From assembly GCA_964386005.1 (NCBI GenBank), contig CAYLSB010000005.1, positions 54,054-118,053 of the forward strand: a stretch of DNA of 64,000 bases. Reading direction: 5' to 3'. Positions 17,497 to 25,389 of this stretch are shown one piece after another; position 1 is the first letter of the stretch, and the number at the start of each line of letters is the position of its first letter. The translations under genes and the position numbers were made by a program. The notes below the pieces were generated by a model. That model did not search any database. It was not told the origin of the DNA and saw only the letters and a list, made by a program, of their open reading frames with translations. This DNA is from FEN-1350 sp964386005. GTDB taxonomy: Bacteria; Planctomycetota; Phycisphaerae; Sedimentisphaerales; Anaerohalosphaeraceae.

Positions 17497-19905
17497 ATGG
17501 AACCGAGCGTTCCATCAATTGATGCGACGTTGAACAGTGTATATCGGGCAGCGCCGGTAGGTATCGGCATGGTTTCGAACCGAGTTTTTACCCAGGTCAA
17601 TGAACGGGTTTGCGAGATGACCGGGTATTCCCGCGAGGAATTGATCGGCCAGTCCGCACGAATGCTGTACCCCTCCCAGGAGGAATTCGATCAAGTCGGC
17701 CGTGACAAGTACGAGCAGGTTCGCCGGATGGGAGTTGGATCCGTCGAGACACGGTGGAAAAAAAAGGATGGCACGATCGTCGATATCCTGCTGAGCTCGG
17801 CCCCGATCCATCCGGAAGACCTGACTGCAGGCGTGGTTTTCACCGCGATGGATATCACCGAGCGGAAGAGGGCCGAGAACGCTCTTACGGAAAGCGAGGA
17901 ACGATTCCGGCGGATTGTACATTCATCCCCCATGGGGATTCATCTGTACGAAGTGAACGACGCGGGAGATTTGATCCTGATCGACGCCAATCCCATGGCG
18001 GATCGAATGACGGGGATTTGTACCACCGATCTGATCGGAAAGCCGATGGAACTGGCGTTTCCCGGTCTGGTCGGAACGGAAATTCCTTCGCGATACAAAC
18101 AGGTTGCCATCGAGGGTGTATCCTGGCAGAAGACCAATTTTGATTATCGTGATAATGCCATCCATGGGGCTTATGATGTGTATGCTTTTCCCACGACGCC
18201 CCGCCGTATGGCGGTGATCTTTCTGGAAGTCACGGATCGAATTCGCGCGGAACAGGAACTTCGATTGAACGCCCGGCGTACACAGGCCTTGCTTCACCTC
18301 AACCAGATGGTTGATGCGTCGCTACGGGAAATCACCGATTACGCGCTGGAAGAGGCGGTGCGGTTGACCCAAAGTCGCGTGGGGTATCTTGCGTTCTTGA
18401 ACGAAGACGAAACGGTATTGTCGATGTATTCATGGTCAAAATCAGCGATGGCCGAGTGTTGGGTGACGGAAAAACCGATTCGCTATCCTGTAGAGAAGAC
18501 CGGATTGTGGGGCGAAGCGGTTCGTCAGCGGCGAGCGATTATCACGAACGACTATCCGGCGGCGAATCCCCTGAAAAAGGGTTACCCGGAGGGGCATGTG
18601 CCGATCCGAAGACATATGAATGTTCCGATCTTCATGGGAGATCATATTGTCCTTGTGGCGGGAGTCGGGAATAAGGAACAGCCCTACAATGAATCCGATG
18701 TGCATCAGCTTACGTTGCTGATGGAAGGGATGTGGGGGCTGATCGAACGGAATCGAACCGAACGGCAACTTTCGACGCTGATGAGCAACCTTCCCGGGAT
18801 CGCATATCGCTGCCTGAACAACCCGGACTGGACCATGGAGTTCATCAGCGAAGGATGTATGGCCCTGACCGGCTATCCGGCGTCCGATCTGGTCGGCAAC
18901 GCCAGATTGTCGTACAACGATATCATCCTTCCTGAAGATCGTGAAATGGTATGGAACACGGTCCAGAAAGCGCTTGCGGAAAATCGACCCTATCAGATCA
19001 CCTACCGGATCCGGTCCGCCGAGGGAGCTGTCAAATGGGTATGGGAGCAGGGGCGCGGCGTATTTGATGACAAGGATAATCTTGAGGCACTGGAAGGATT
19101 TGTCTCGGACATGACGGCACGGATTTTGGCGGAACATCAAAGGGAACGCCTGCTGAAAGCTCTGCAGCTCAAAACCGATGAGTTGGAAAGTATTATCTAT
19201 GTCAGCTCGCACGATCTTCGAGCGCCCCTTGTGAATATACAGGGATTTTGCGGAGAATTGGAGGAGAGTTGCCGGCAGATTCGTAAACTGATGAACCAGC
19301 AACAGCCGGCCGCGAGCAGGGACGAACGGATTCGGGAATTGGTGGAAAAAGAGATTCCCTCGTCGCTGGAGTACATTACATCGGGTGTCAGTAAGCTGGA
19401 TCTATTGCAGAAAGGATTGCTGAAGATCTGCCGGATCGGCCGGGGCAACCTGGATATCCGAAGGGTGGACATGAATGAATTGATTGATGGAGTGATGAAA
19501 AACACGCAATTTCAGATTGGACGGTATAATGCGGAGATCGCGATTGAACCCCTTCCGGATTGCATGGCGGACGCCGGACAATTGTCCCAGGTGTTTATGA
19601 ACCTGGTGGACAATGCGCTGAAGTATCGCTGTCCCGATCGTCGGCCGCGAATTCGGATCTTCGGGCGTGTGGAGGGAATCCGTTGTGTCTATGGCGTCCA
19701 GGATAACGGGATTGGCATTGCCAAGGAACACAAAGAGAAAGTATTCGAGATGTTTCATCAGCTCGATCCCGTTAATGGGCCGGGCGGCGAGGGGCTTGGC
19801 CTGACGATCGTCAAACGGATTCTGATTCGAATGGACGGCGAGGTATCCCTGGAATCGGATCCGGCGGAAGGAACGACATTTTATGTCATGTTGCCGAAAC
19901 CCTGA
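17497..19905 (+). CDS. Cytoplasmic PAS-PAS-GAF-PAS histidine kinase
   Basis: 802 residues from the ATG at 17497, chosen because GAGG ends 6 bases upstream; an in-frame TTG at 17491 abuts that site and is unlikely. No membrane segment is seen. Order: PAS (about 5-125), PAS (about 133-250), GAF (about 262-415, with GYLAFLNEDETVLSMYSWS and HMNVPIFMGDHIVLVAGVGN), PAS (about 424-540), HisKA with His572 in SSHDLRAPLVNIQGF, and HATPase with NLVDNALKY, DNGIGI and GEGLGLTIVKR. The GAF segment resembles those found in soluble sensor kinases of methanogens and deltaproteobacteria. The H-box is nearly identical to that of the upstream kinase, so the two may converge on the same target. The lone receiver protein at 21736 is the nearest candidate. 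Confidence 0.9.
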   Translation: MEPSVPSIDATLNSVYRAAPVGIGMVSNRVFTQVNERVCEMTGYSREELIGQSARMLYPSQEEFDQVGRDKYEQVRRMGVGSVETRWKKKDGTIVDILLSSAPIHPEDLTAGVVFTAMDITERKRAENALTESEERFRRIVHSSPMGIHLYEVNDAGDLILIDANPMADRMTGICTTDLIGKPMELAFPGLVGTEIPSRYKQVAIEGVSWQKTNFDYRDNAIHGAYDVYAFPTTPRRMAVIFLEVTDRIRAEQELRLNARRTQALLHLNQMVDASLREITDYALEEAVRLTQSRVGYLAFLNEDETVLSMYSWSKSAMAECWVTEKPIRYPVEKTGLWGEAVRQRRAIITNDYPAANPLKKGYPEGHVPIRRHMNVPIFMGDHIVLVAGVGNKEQPYNESDVHQLTLLMEGMWGLIERNRTERQLSTLMSNLPGIAYRCLNNPDWTMEFISEGCMALTGYPASDLVGNARLSYNDIILPEDREMVWNTVQKALAENRPYQITYRIRSAEGAVKWVWEQGRGVFDDKDNLEALEGFVSDMTARILAEHQRERLLKALQLKTDELESIIYVSSHDLRAPLVNIQGFCGELEESCRQIRKLMNQQQPAASRDERIRELVEKEIPSSLEYITSGVSKLDLLQKGLLKICRIGRGNLDIRRVDMNELIDGVMKNTQFQIGRYNAEIAIEPLPDCMADAGQLSQVFMNLVDNALKYRCPDRRPRIRIFGRVEGIRCVYGVQDNGIGIAKEHKEKVFEMFHQLDPVNGPGGEGLGLTIVKRILIRMDGEVSLESDPAEGTTFYVMLPKP

Positions 19906-19946
19906 CAGTGATGGTCGATGTACTTTTTAAAACGAATGGAGAACGT

Positions 19947-20519
19947 ATGAAGGTTGTAGCTTTTTGCGGAAGTCCACGGAAAGATGGAAACACGGAAATC
20001 CTGATTCATCAGCTTTTCATTGAACTTCATGAGGCGAGAATCGAAACGGAACTGGTGCGTTTGTCGGACAAGTCGATCCGCGGATGCACGGCTTGCTACG
20101 GCTGCTTCACCAACCGCGATAGGCGATGTGCAATCGAAGATGACGTGAACGAATGTATCCGGAAGATGCTGGATGCCGACGGGATCGTGTTGGCATCGCC
20201 GACCTATTTCGCCAACGTCAGTTCGGAAATGAAGGCGCTCATCGACCGTGTGGGTTTGGTCGCTCGGGCGAATGACGATATGCTGCGGCGCCGGGTCGGC
20301 GCGGCGATCGTGGCGGTTCGACGGGGTGGAGCGTGCAGCGTATTCAGCGCGATCAATTATTTCTTTTTGATGTCGCAGATGATCGTGCCGGGATCGATTT
20401 ATTGGAACATGGGATTCGGCCTGGAAGCCGGAGAGGTCCGCGAGGATGAAGAAGGTTTGCGGACAATGAAGGTGTTGGGGCAAAACATGGCGTGGCTTCT
20501 CAAGAAAATCAATCCGTGA
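19947..20519 (+). CDS. Flavodoxin-like NAD(P)H-dependent FMN reductase
   Basis: 190 residues from the ATG at 19947, preceded by TGGAGAA; an earlier in-frame ATG at 19908 has no ribosome-binding site. The N-terminus MKVVAFCGSPRKDGNTEIL is the FMN-phosphate loop of the NADPH-dependent FMN reductase/iron-sulfur flavoprotein family, and SPTYFANVSSEMKALIDR is the second family signature. A C-x-x-C-x-x-C segment (CTACYGC, followed by a further Cys in RRCAIEDD) matches the compact Fe-S ligand region of iron-sulfur flavoproteins, so a cluster is possible but not certain. It is followed 41 bases later by an ApbE flavin transferase, which fits a local flavin-redox theme. Confidence 0.85.
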   Translation: MKVVAFCGSPRKDGNTEILIHQLFIELHEARIETELVRLSDKSIRGCTACYGCFTNRDRRCAIEDDVNECIRKMLDADGIVLASPTYFANVSSEMKALIDRVGLVARANDDMLRRRVGAAIVAVRRGGACSVFSAINYFFLMSQMIVPGSIYWNMGFGLEAGEVREDEEGLRTMKVLGQNMAWLLKKINP

Positions 20520-20560
20520 GCCCGGTCGGAATAAAAAACGAAATGCGATCGGGAGTCCGG

Positions 20561-21634
20561 ATGGATCCTGCGAGAGAAGGGATGAATTCATCGGCGAACG
20601 GCCGGAATGAGGCCCGATGGATTGTACGGACTATCGCGGCGCTGGTCTTGGTGGTCGCAACCGGTTTGTTGTTGCGGTGGCAGGCCGGGCGACAAATCGT
20701 CTCGTTAAGCGGGAGCATCCATGAGACGATGGGGACGCTTGCGCAGATCGTGGTTGTGGCGCCAAAGTCCATAGCGCAGCGATGCGTGGATGAAGGTTTG
20801 GCGGAAATGGACCGTATCGACAGAGTAATGAGCGACTATAAAAACGATTCGGAACTGTCGAGGGTTAATCGCGAAGCATTCCGGGAAAAGGTAATTGTCA
20901 GCGAGGAATTGTATTCGATCCTGCAGACATCCGTGGAATACAGCCGCTTAAGTCATGGGGCTTTTGATATCACCGTCGGGCCGTTGGTGGATTTATGGCG
21001 TAAGGCCGGACAGAGGGATCAGCCACCATCGGAAGAAGAAATCCATCAGACTCGATCGAAGGTGGGCTATGAAAAGCTGCAACTTGAGCCGCTGGATCGA
21101 TCGGTACGATTCAGGGTCGATGGTATGCGGCTGGACTTGGGGGCGATCGGCAAAGGGTATGCCGTGGATAAGGCACTGGAGATTGTGAGGCGAAACGGAG
21201 CGAAAAGCGGAATGGTGAATCTTGGCGGAAATATTCGTTGCTTCAACGGTTCCGATGGAAAGGACCGACCCTGGGTGATCGGGATTCGGGATCCTCAGGA
21301 TGAAATGGATTATCTACTACGTCTGAAAGTAAAAGATTTCGCCTTAGCAACCAGCGGAGATTATATGCGATATGTGGTGGTACATGGACAAAAAATAAAT
21401 CATATCCTCAATCCGGCGACGAGCGGTGCGGCCGGTGAGCTTTGCAGCGTAACCATACTTGCCCCGACCGGTATTCAAGCGGATGCTCTCTCAACAACGG
21501 TCACCGTATTGGGTAAAGGCAAGGGGCTCGCGCTGGTCGAATCGCTGGCGGATGTGGAGGCCATACTGATCGCGTCCGATGATCCCAAGACCCTCGTCCA
21601 ATCATCCGGCGCCGCCCCATTCATCGACTTCTGA
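20561..21634 (+). CDS. apbE: FAD:protein FMN transferase (ApbE family), membrane-anchored
   Basis: Predicted to transfer FMN from FAD to a Thr/Ser of exported flavoproteins. 357 residues from the ATG at 20561, preceded by GGGAG; the frame is open to 20492 but that would overlap the flavodoxin gene. One N-terminal membrane segment (about 24-42) directs the enzyme outside the cytoplasmic membrane. Family motifs: GTLAQIVV near the start of the catalytic domain, DITVGPLVDLWR, GAIGKGYAVDKA, NLGGNIRC, ATSGDYMRY and HILNPATSG, followed by the metal-binding TxxGIQADALSTTV region. No target flavoprotein such as an NqrC/RnfG subunit is encoded in this window. Confidence 0.93.
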   Translation: MDPAREGMNSSANGRNEARWIVRTIAALVLVVATGLLLRWQAGRQIVSLSGSIHETMGTLAQIVVVAPKSIAQRCVDEGLAEMDRIDRVMSDYKNDSELSRVNREAFREKVIVSEELYSILQTSVEYSRLSHGAFDITVGPLVDLWRKAGQRDQPPSEEEIHQTRSKVGYEKLQLEPLDRSVRFRVDGMRLDLGAIGKGYAVDKALEIVRRNGAKSGMVNLGGNIRCFNGSDGKDRPWVIGIRDPQDEMDYLLRLKVKDFALATSGDYMRYVVVHGQKINHILNPATSGAAGELCSVTILAPTGIQADALSTTVTVLGKGKGLALVESLADVEAILIASDDPKTLVQSSGAAPFIDF

Positions 21635-21660
21635 CCTTCCTTGATGTTCAAGGGATTGGA

Positions 21661-21688
21661 TTGTCTTGTCAATACGAATCGATATACT
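21661..21688 (+). promoter_or_regulatory. Putative promoter for the receiver-domain gene
   Basis: TTGTCT (21661-21666), 16 bases, TATACT (21683-21688), about 48 bases before the chosen ATG. Confidence 0.45.
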
Positions 21689-21735
21689 ATCAGAGATGAT
21701 TGAACGAATCAGGGTTGAAGGGAGCGGGATCGAAG

Positions 21736-22134
21736 ATGGCTGAACGAATACCGATATTGGTTGTGGATGATGAACCGGACTTTCTCGATCTGGTGGAATA
21801 CAATCTTCGTCTGGCGGGATTCAAGGTAACCACCTCCAGTGATGGAACTGCGGCCGTGGATCTTGCCAAAAAGTTCTTACCGGCCGTGATCCTTTTGGAC
21901 ACCACGATGCCTGGCATGGATGGATTGGAGGTACTTAGCGAACTGCGACACGAACCGCTTACGGAGAAGATTCCGGTATTCATGTTGACCGGAAAGACAA
22001 TGCTGGGCGATATCGAACGGGCATTCGATCTCGGAGCGGATGATTATATTACAAAGCCGGTGGAACTGCAAAAACTCGGGAAAATCGTTAAGGCCAAGCT
22101 GGAAAAATTGGCTAAAAACGAAGGGAAAGCATAG
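21736..22134 (+). CDS. Single-domain response regulator (receiver only)
   Basis: 132 residues from the ATG at 21736 (GGGA 6 bases upstream; an earlier in-frame TTG at 21700 lacks support). The whole protein is one CheY-like receiver: acidic pair Asp11-Asp12 in VVDDEPD, phospho-acceptor Asp55 in ILLDTTMPGMDG, a conserved Thr in MLTGK, and Lys in GADDYITKPVE. No output domain is present; it ends with a Lys-rich helix. Such proteins act by protein-protein interaction or as phosphorelay intermediates. It has its own promoter and terminator, and the two upstream kinases without receiver domains are plausible partners, which is inference from position. Confidence 0.92.
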   Translation: MAERIPILVVDDEPDFLDLVEYNLRLAGFKVTTSSDGTAAVDLAKKFLPAVILLDTTMPGMDGLEVLSELRHEPLTEKIPVFMLTGKTMLGDIERAFDLGADDYITKPVELQKLGKIVKAKLEKLAKNEGKA

Positions 22135-22167
22135 AAGAATCCGAAAATCCAACCAGATAGGACCCGT

Positions 22168-22207
22168 CGTAAGTAATTGATAATAAAAGACTTACGGTAT
22201 TATTTTC
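22168..22207 (+). terminator. Probable terminator after the receiver gene
   Basis: CGTAAGT (22168-22174) and ACTTACG (22190-22196) form a perfect 7-bp stem, followed by the T-rich stretch GTATTATTTTCTT. It lies 33 bases after the stop codon. Confidence 0.55.
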
Positions 22208-22219
22208 TTGAATTTATTC

Positions 22220-22248
22220 TTGCTTTTTAATCTCCATTGTTGTATAAT
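22220..22248 (+). promoter_or_regulatory. Strong promoter of the 31-residue peptide unit
   Basis: TTGCTT (22220-22225), 17 bases, then a perfect TATAAT (22243-22248). Transcription would start near 22255, giving a leader of about 77 bases to the small reading frame. Confidence 0.65.
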
Positions 22249-22269
22249 AATTCTTGATAACAGGATTCG

Positions 22270-22295
22270 CAATCGGCCATGAGTGGCTGCGATTG
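22270..22295 (+). other. Leader hairpin of the 31-residue peptide unit
   Basis: CAATCG pairs with CGATTG and, inside, GCCA pairs with TGGC around a TGAG loop, with a 2-base bulge (TG). It sits in the leader between the promoter and the ribosome-binding site and is followed by the palindrome CGGATCCG. It may protect the transcript or act as a regulatory structure. Confidence 0.45.
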
Positions 22296-22331
22296 GCTTC
22301 GGATCCGGGGGGTACAGTTAAGGAGCCTGAC

Positions 22332-22427
22332 ATGAAAGAATTCTATTTGAAAGTATGGGCGCCGTTTATGGCGACCAAGAAGCGGATTCTGATTCTTGCC
22401 ATTGCCAGCTACATCGCTCTGTGCTGA
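22332..22427 (+). CDS. 31-residue hydrophobic small protein
   Basis: A short frame with a textbook ribosome-binding site: AAGGAG (22320-22325) 6 bases before ATG. The peptide begins MKEFYLKVWAPFMATKKR and ends in one hydrophobic helix (ILILAIASYIALC), so it would be a single-pass membrane peptide with a positively charged, probably cytoplasmic N-terminus. It has its own promoter (22220-22248), a structured leader and a strong terminator (22475-22502), so the unit is self-contained. I do not recognise the sequence. Possible roles include a membrane-regulatory small protein or a toxin-like peptide; alternatively the unit is mainly a small RNA and the frame is incidental, although the ribosome-binding site argues against that. 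Confidence 0.6.
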   Translation: MKEFYLKVWAPFMATKKRILILAIASYIALC

Positions 22428-22474
22428 GAATGGCCGAGGAAACCTAATTACAATACGTTTCGTGGAATGTGTAT

Positions 22475-22502
22475 GACCGGTCGATTCGGCCGGTCTTTTT
22501 TT
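22475..22502 (+). terminator. Rho-independent terminator of the small-peptide unit
   Basis: GACCGG and CCGGTC form a 6-bp stem with a 9-base loop, followed by seven T residues. It lies 47 bases after the small frame. Confidence 0.85.
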
Positions 22503-22664
22503 ATGTGCACAGAGTTATTTTAATGCAATCCATTATATAATAAAGATTTACAACCTCGCATCGTAATGGAGCCGCCACGGATGAACGATTGACAGAAGAT
22601 CAGAACAATCGTATCCTCAGTGAATAATAAATCCGACTTGATCAAACATATTCAAGGATGAACT

Positions 22665-23636
22665 ATGATTCTAGTAACTGGCGGAGCAGGTTTTATCGGG
22701 TCTGCCATTGTGGCAGGACTGAACGACCGGGGGGTAGATGAAATCTTGATCGTTGATAGACTCGGCAAAGACGAAAAATGGAAAAACCTCCGAAATTTGC
22801 GTTTCGCTGATTATTTGGAAACGGATACTTTTTACCCTCGTCTGACATCGACGTCGAATGGCTTTCAATTCGAAGCCATTTTTCATCTTGGCGCCTGCTC
22901 ATCGACCACGGAGACCGATTGCAGTTATCTGATCCGCAACAACTTCGAATGTTCCAGGCAGCTTGCCCTCTTTGCCGCGCAACGGGGAATCCGTTTCATT
23001 TATGCTTCAAGCGCTGCGACCTATGGGGATGGATCACAGGGTTTCAGCGATGATGAGAGACAGATCGAAAAATTGCGGCCGCTGAACATATATGGCTATT
23101 CCAAACAAATATTCGACCTATGGGCCAAACACAACAACGTGCTGGAGCACGCCGTGGGGTTGAAGTATTTCAATGTGTATGGGCCAAACGAGTATCATAA
23201 AGACGAGATGCGCAGCTTTATCCTCAAGGCCTTCGAGCAGATTCGCGATCAGGGGCGTGTCGGACTTTTCAAATCCTATAGAACGGATTACCCTGATGGC
23301 GGACAGCTTCGGGATTTTCTGTATATCAAGGATGCGGTAGCGATGACGCTGTTTTTCCTCGACAACAGAGACATCCGCGGCCTCTTCAATATCGGTACCG
23401 GCAAGGCCCGCTCGTGGAACGACCTGGCGACGGCGGTGTTCGCGGCCCTCGGCAAGGAATCTGCCATCGACTATATCCCCATGCCCGAATTCCTTCGCGA
23501 CAAATACCAGTACTACACCTGTGCTGATATGTCTAAACTTCGCGCTGCGGGATACATTACACCCACGATGTCCCTCGAAGAGTCCGTTACAGAATATGTG
23601 CAGAAGTATCTGGTTCGTGAATGCTACTTGGGATAA
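22665..23636 (+). CDS. hldD: ADP-L-glycero-D-manno-heptose 6-epimerase
   Basis: A 323-residue short-chain dehydrogenase/reductase that epimerises ADP-D-glycero- to ADP-L-glycero-manno-heptose for the LPS inner core. The NADP-binding Rossmann motif GGAGFIG is at residues 6-12. The family hallmark GACSSTTETD is present, as are SSAATYG and the catalytic Tyr-Lys in YGYSK, and KYFNVYGPNEYHK. Length matches the family (about 310-330). Start supported by AAGGA 6 bases before ATG; a -10-like TATAAT lies at 22536-22541. No other heptose-pathway gene is next to it, though lpxB and a glycosyltransferase cluster are within 25 kb. Confidence 0.95.
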   Translation: MILVTGGAGFIGSAIVAGLNDRGVDEILIVDRLGKDEKWKNLRNLRFADYLETDTFYPRLTSTSNGFQFEAIFHLGACSSTTETDCSYLIRNNFECSRQLALFAAQRGIRFIYASSAATYGDGSQGFSDDERQIEKLRPLNIYGYSKQIFDLWAKHNNVLEHAVGLKYFNVYGPNEYHKDEMRSFILKAFEQIRDQGRVGLFKSYRTDYPDGGQLRDFLYIKDAVAMTLFFLDNRDIRGLFNIGTGKARSWNDLATAVFAALGKESAIDYIPMPEFLRDKYQYYTCADMSKLRAAGYITPTMSLEESVTEYVQKYLVRECYLG

Positions 23637-23645
23637 TGTATTTCT

Positions 23646-24209
23646 ATGCCGATCACACCGTATCATTTTGGCCCGTCCGGACTGTTGGGTCTTTTGTTTC
23701 GCCGGTGGATCGACCCGGTTGTTTTTGTCGCGGCGAATATCGTCGTCGATGTGGAGGTGTTGGCGGCATATTTCGGATGGAGCCATGAATCGCCGCATCA
23801 AGTATGGCATCTACACACTCTTCTGCTGGGGTGTATCGTGGGCGGGATCTTTGGTTTGGCCTGCTGGGATCTCCGGCCGATTCGAAGAATTATTGAAGGT
23901 TTTTTACGGATCATACATGTCCCCTATACGGCGACCGCCGGCAAAATGATCTTCGGAGGAGCGGCGGGAATCGGATTGCATATCTTGATCGACAGCATCT
24001 ACCATTATGACGTTCAATTGTTCTGGCCGTGGAGGCAGAATCCCTTGTATCGAGGTGTAAATATCTTTCGGATTCAGCCGGACATTCAGCAAGGAATTCG
24101 TCTGGCCTGCATAATCCTTTTTCTCATCGGCATCGTTGTCTGGTTGGGAATCATCGTGAGAAATCGAAGGCGAACAAAAAGGAAATGCCAATCCTCTTCG
24201 CCAAATTGA
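23646..24209 (+). CDS. Small integral membrane protein, possible membrane-bound metal-dependent hydrolase
   Basis: A 187-residue protein starting 9 bases after hldD. Hydrophobic segments lie at about 24-42, 55-78, 98-118 and 148-170, followed by a very basic tail (RNRRRTKRK). The N-terminus MPITPYHFGPSG, a VVDVEV segment and HILIDSIYHYDVQ hold His/Asp residues arranged as in YdjM-like membrane hydrolases (PF04307 type), which begin with similar TPxHF motifs. That assignment is from memory of the pattern and is tentative. Tight spacing suggests co-transcription with hldD. Confidence 0.6.
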   Translation: MPITPYHFGPSGLLGLLFRRWIDPVVFVAANIVVDVEVLAAYFGWSHESPHQVWHLHTLLLGCIVGGIFGLACWDLRPIRRIIEGFLRIIHVPYTATAGKMIFGGAAGIGLHILIDSIYHYDVQLFWPWRQNPLYRGVNIFRIQPDIQQGIRLACIILFLIGIVVWLGIIVRNRRRTKRKCQSSSPN

Positions 24210-24280
24210 TTTTCAATTTGTGTTGGGGACCGGAATTGGGGAAAATGAACGGAGGATTCGACAGGAAAGGGAAGACGAAT

Positions 24281-24838
24281 ATGGTCAAACGATTGATCGG
24301 ATATTTTCTCAAGGGCTTGCTGGTCTTCGTGCCGGTGGTGTTAACGGTCTTTGCGGCGGTGTGGGCGGTGACAGAACTCGATACCCTGCTTCGAAACCTC
24401 CTGAAGGCAGAGGTGCCGGGACAGGGCATCGCGATCACAGTAGTTGGGATCACGGTCATCGGATTTCTGGCCTCGCACTGGATCGGGAGATGGTTGTTTG
24501 AGCTGGTCGATGCGATCTTCGCACGCGTACCTCTGGTGAAATTGCTCTATGGTTCGCTACGGGATTTCATCGCGGCATTTGCCGGCGAACGAAAGAGCTT
24601 CGACAAACCGGTAATCGCGGAAATGGCTGATGGGGGACCCTCGGTGATCGGCTTTGTCACCCGCGAAGATCTGGCTTGCCTGGGCTTACCCGGTAAGGTG
24701 TCGGTCTATCTTCCGCAGTCGTACAACTTCGCCGGTCAGCTTCTGATCTTTCCCGCGGAGCGGATTCAACCGCTTGCGATCGACAGTTCCACAGCGATGG
24801 CCTTTCTCGTATCCGGCGGCGTGGCCGGACCGGCGTAA
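24281..24838 (+). CDS. DUF502 family membrane protein
   Basis: 185 residues from the ATG at 24281; the purine-rich GGAAAGGGAAG upstream supports this start over longer in-frame options. Two N-terminal membrane segments (about 8-28 and 46-64) are followed by a soluble domain. The pattern MVKRLIGYFLKGLLVFVPVVLT, VPLVKLLYGSLRDF and VSVYLPQSYNFAG is typical of DUF502 (PF04367), a broadly conserved family of unknown function. The family consensus in the C-terminal part usually reads PTTPNPTSG; here it is SYNFAG, a small divergence. The following gene starts 1 base after the stop. Confidence 0.85.
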   Translation: MVKRLIGYFLKGLLVFVPVVLTVFAAVWAVTELDTLLRNLLKAEVPGQGIAITVVGITVIGFLASHWIGRWLFELVDAIFARVPLVKLLYGSLRDFIAAFAGERKSFDKPVIAEMADGGPSVIGFVTREDLACLGLPGKVSVYLPQSYNFAGQLLIFPAERIQPLAIDSSTAMAFLVSGGVAGPA

Positions 24839-24839
24839 T

Positions 24840-25382
24840 ATGTATATTCGATTTCCAGATGAATCGCAGATCGATCCGGCACTGGACGCCGCGATTCGCA
24901 GGACATTAACCCTATGTTTTCCACACAACGAAACCCGTTTTTCAACCAGTCGGCACTGGCGTGGGCATATTCCCTGTTTTACGGCGATAGCGATCGACCA
25001 GGATCTCGTTGTGGCCTGTACGGCTGTACTGGATCGCGCTATTCGTGTCAGCGAGGAGAGTCTTCGTGTGGCGGGCGTGGGAAATGTTTGCGTGTTGCCG
25101 GAATTTCGCGGAGGCGAGATCGCCGATCAGATCCTGACCGCAGCGATGGAAGAGGCAAAGCGGAAAGGTTTTCTGTTCGGCCTGCTATTTTGTCGGCCGG
25201 AGATCATGAAGGTCTATGAACGCACCGGTTGGAAGCCCTGTATGGACCGACGATTCTTTCGTATGGACCACGAGACCAAACAGACTATCGAGATTCCATC
25301 CGTTCATGGCAAGATGATCCGATTGTTGACCGATCACCCATTCCCTTCGGGGGACATCGACCTGCGATGTGATACGTGGTAA
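24840..25382 (+). CDS. GNAT-family N-acetyltransferase
   Basis: 180 residues from the ATG at 24840, which begins 1 base after the previous stop codon, so it is probably translationally coupled; no independent ribosome-binding site is clear. The fold signature is GVGNVCVLPEFRGGEIADQIL followed by FLFGLLFCRPEIMKVYERTGWKP, i.e. the acetyl-CoA loop and the final strand-helix of GNAT enzymes. The N-terminal part (HIPCFTAIAIDQDLVVACTAVLDR) is reminiscent of Eis/NodA/AAC(2')-type acyltransferases. Substrate unknown. It converges on the HAD gene 8 bases away. Confidence 0.8.
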   Translation: MYIRFPDESQIDPALDAAIRRTLTLCFPHNETRFSTSRHWRGHIPCFTAIAIDQDLVVACTAVLDRAIRVSEESLRVAGVGNVCVLPEFRGGEIADQILTAAMEEAKRKGFLFGLLFCRPEIMKVYERTGWKPCMDRRFFRMDHETKQTIEIPSVHGKMIRLLTDHPFPSGDIDLRCDTW

Positions 25383-25389
25383 TGCAGGA

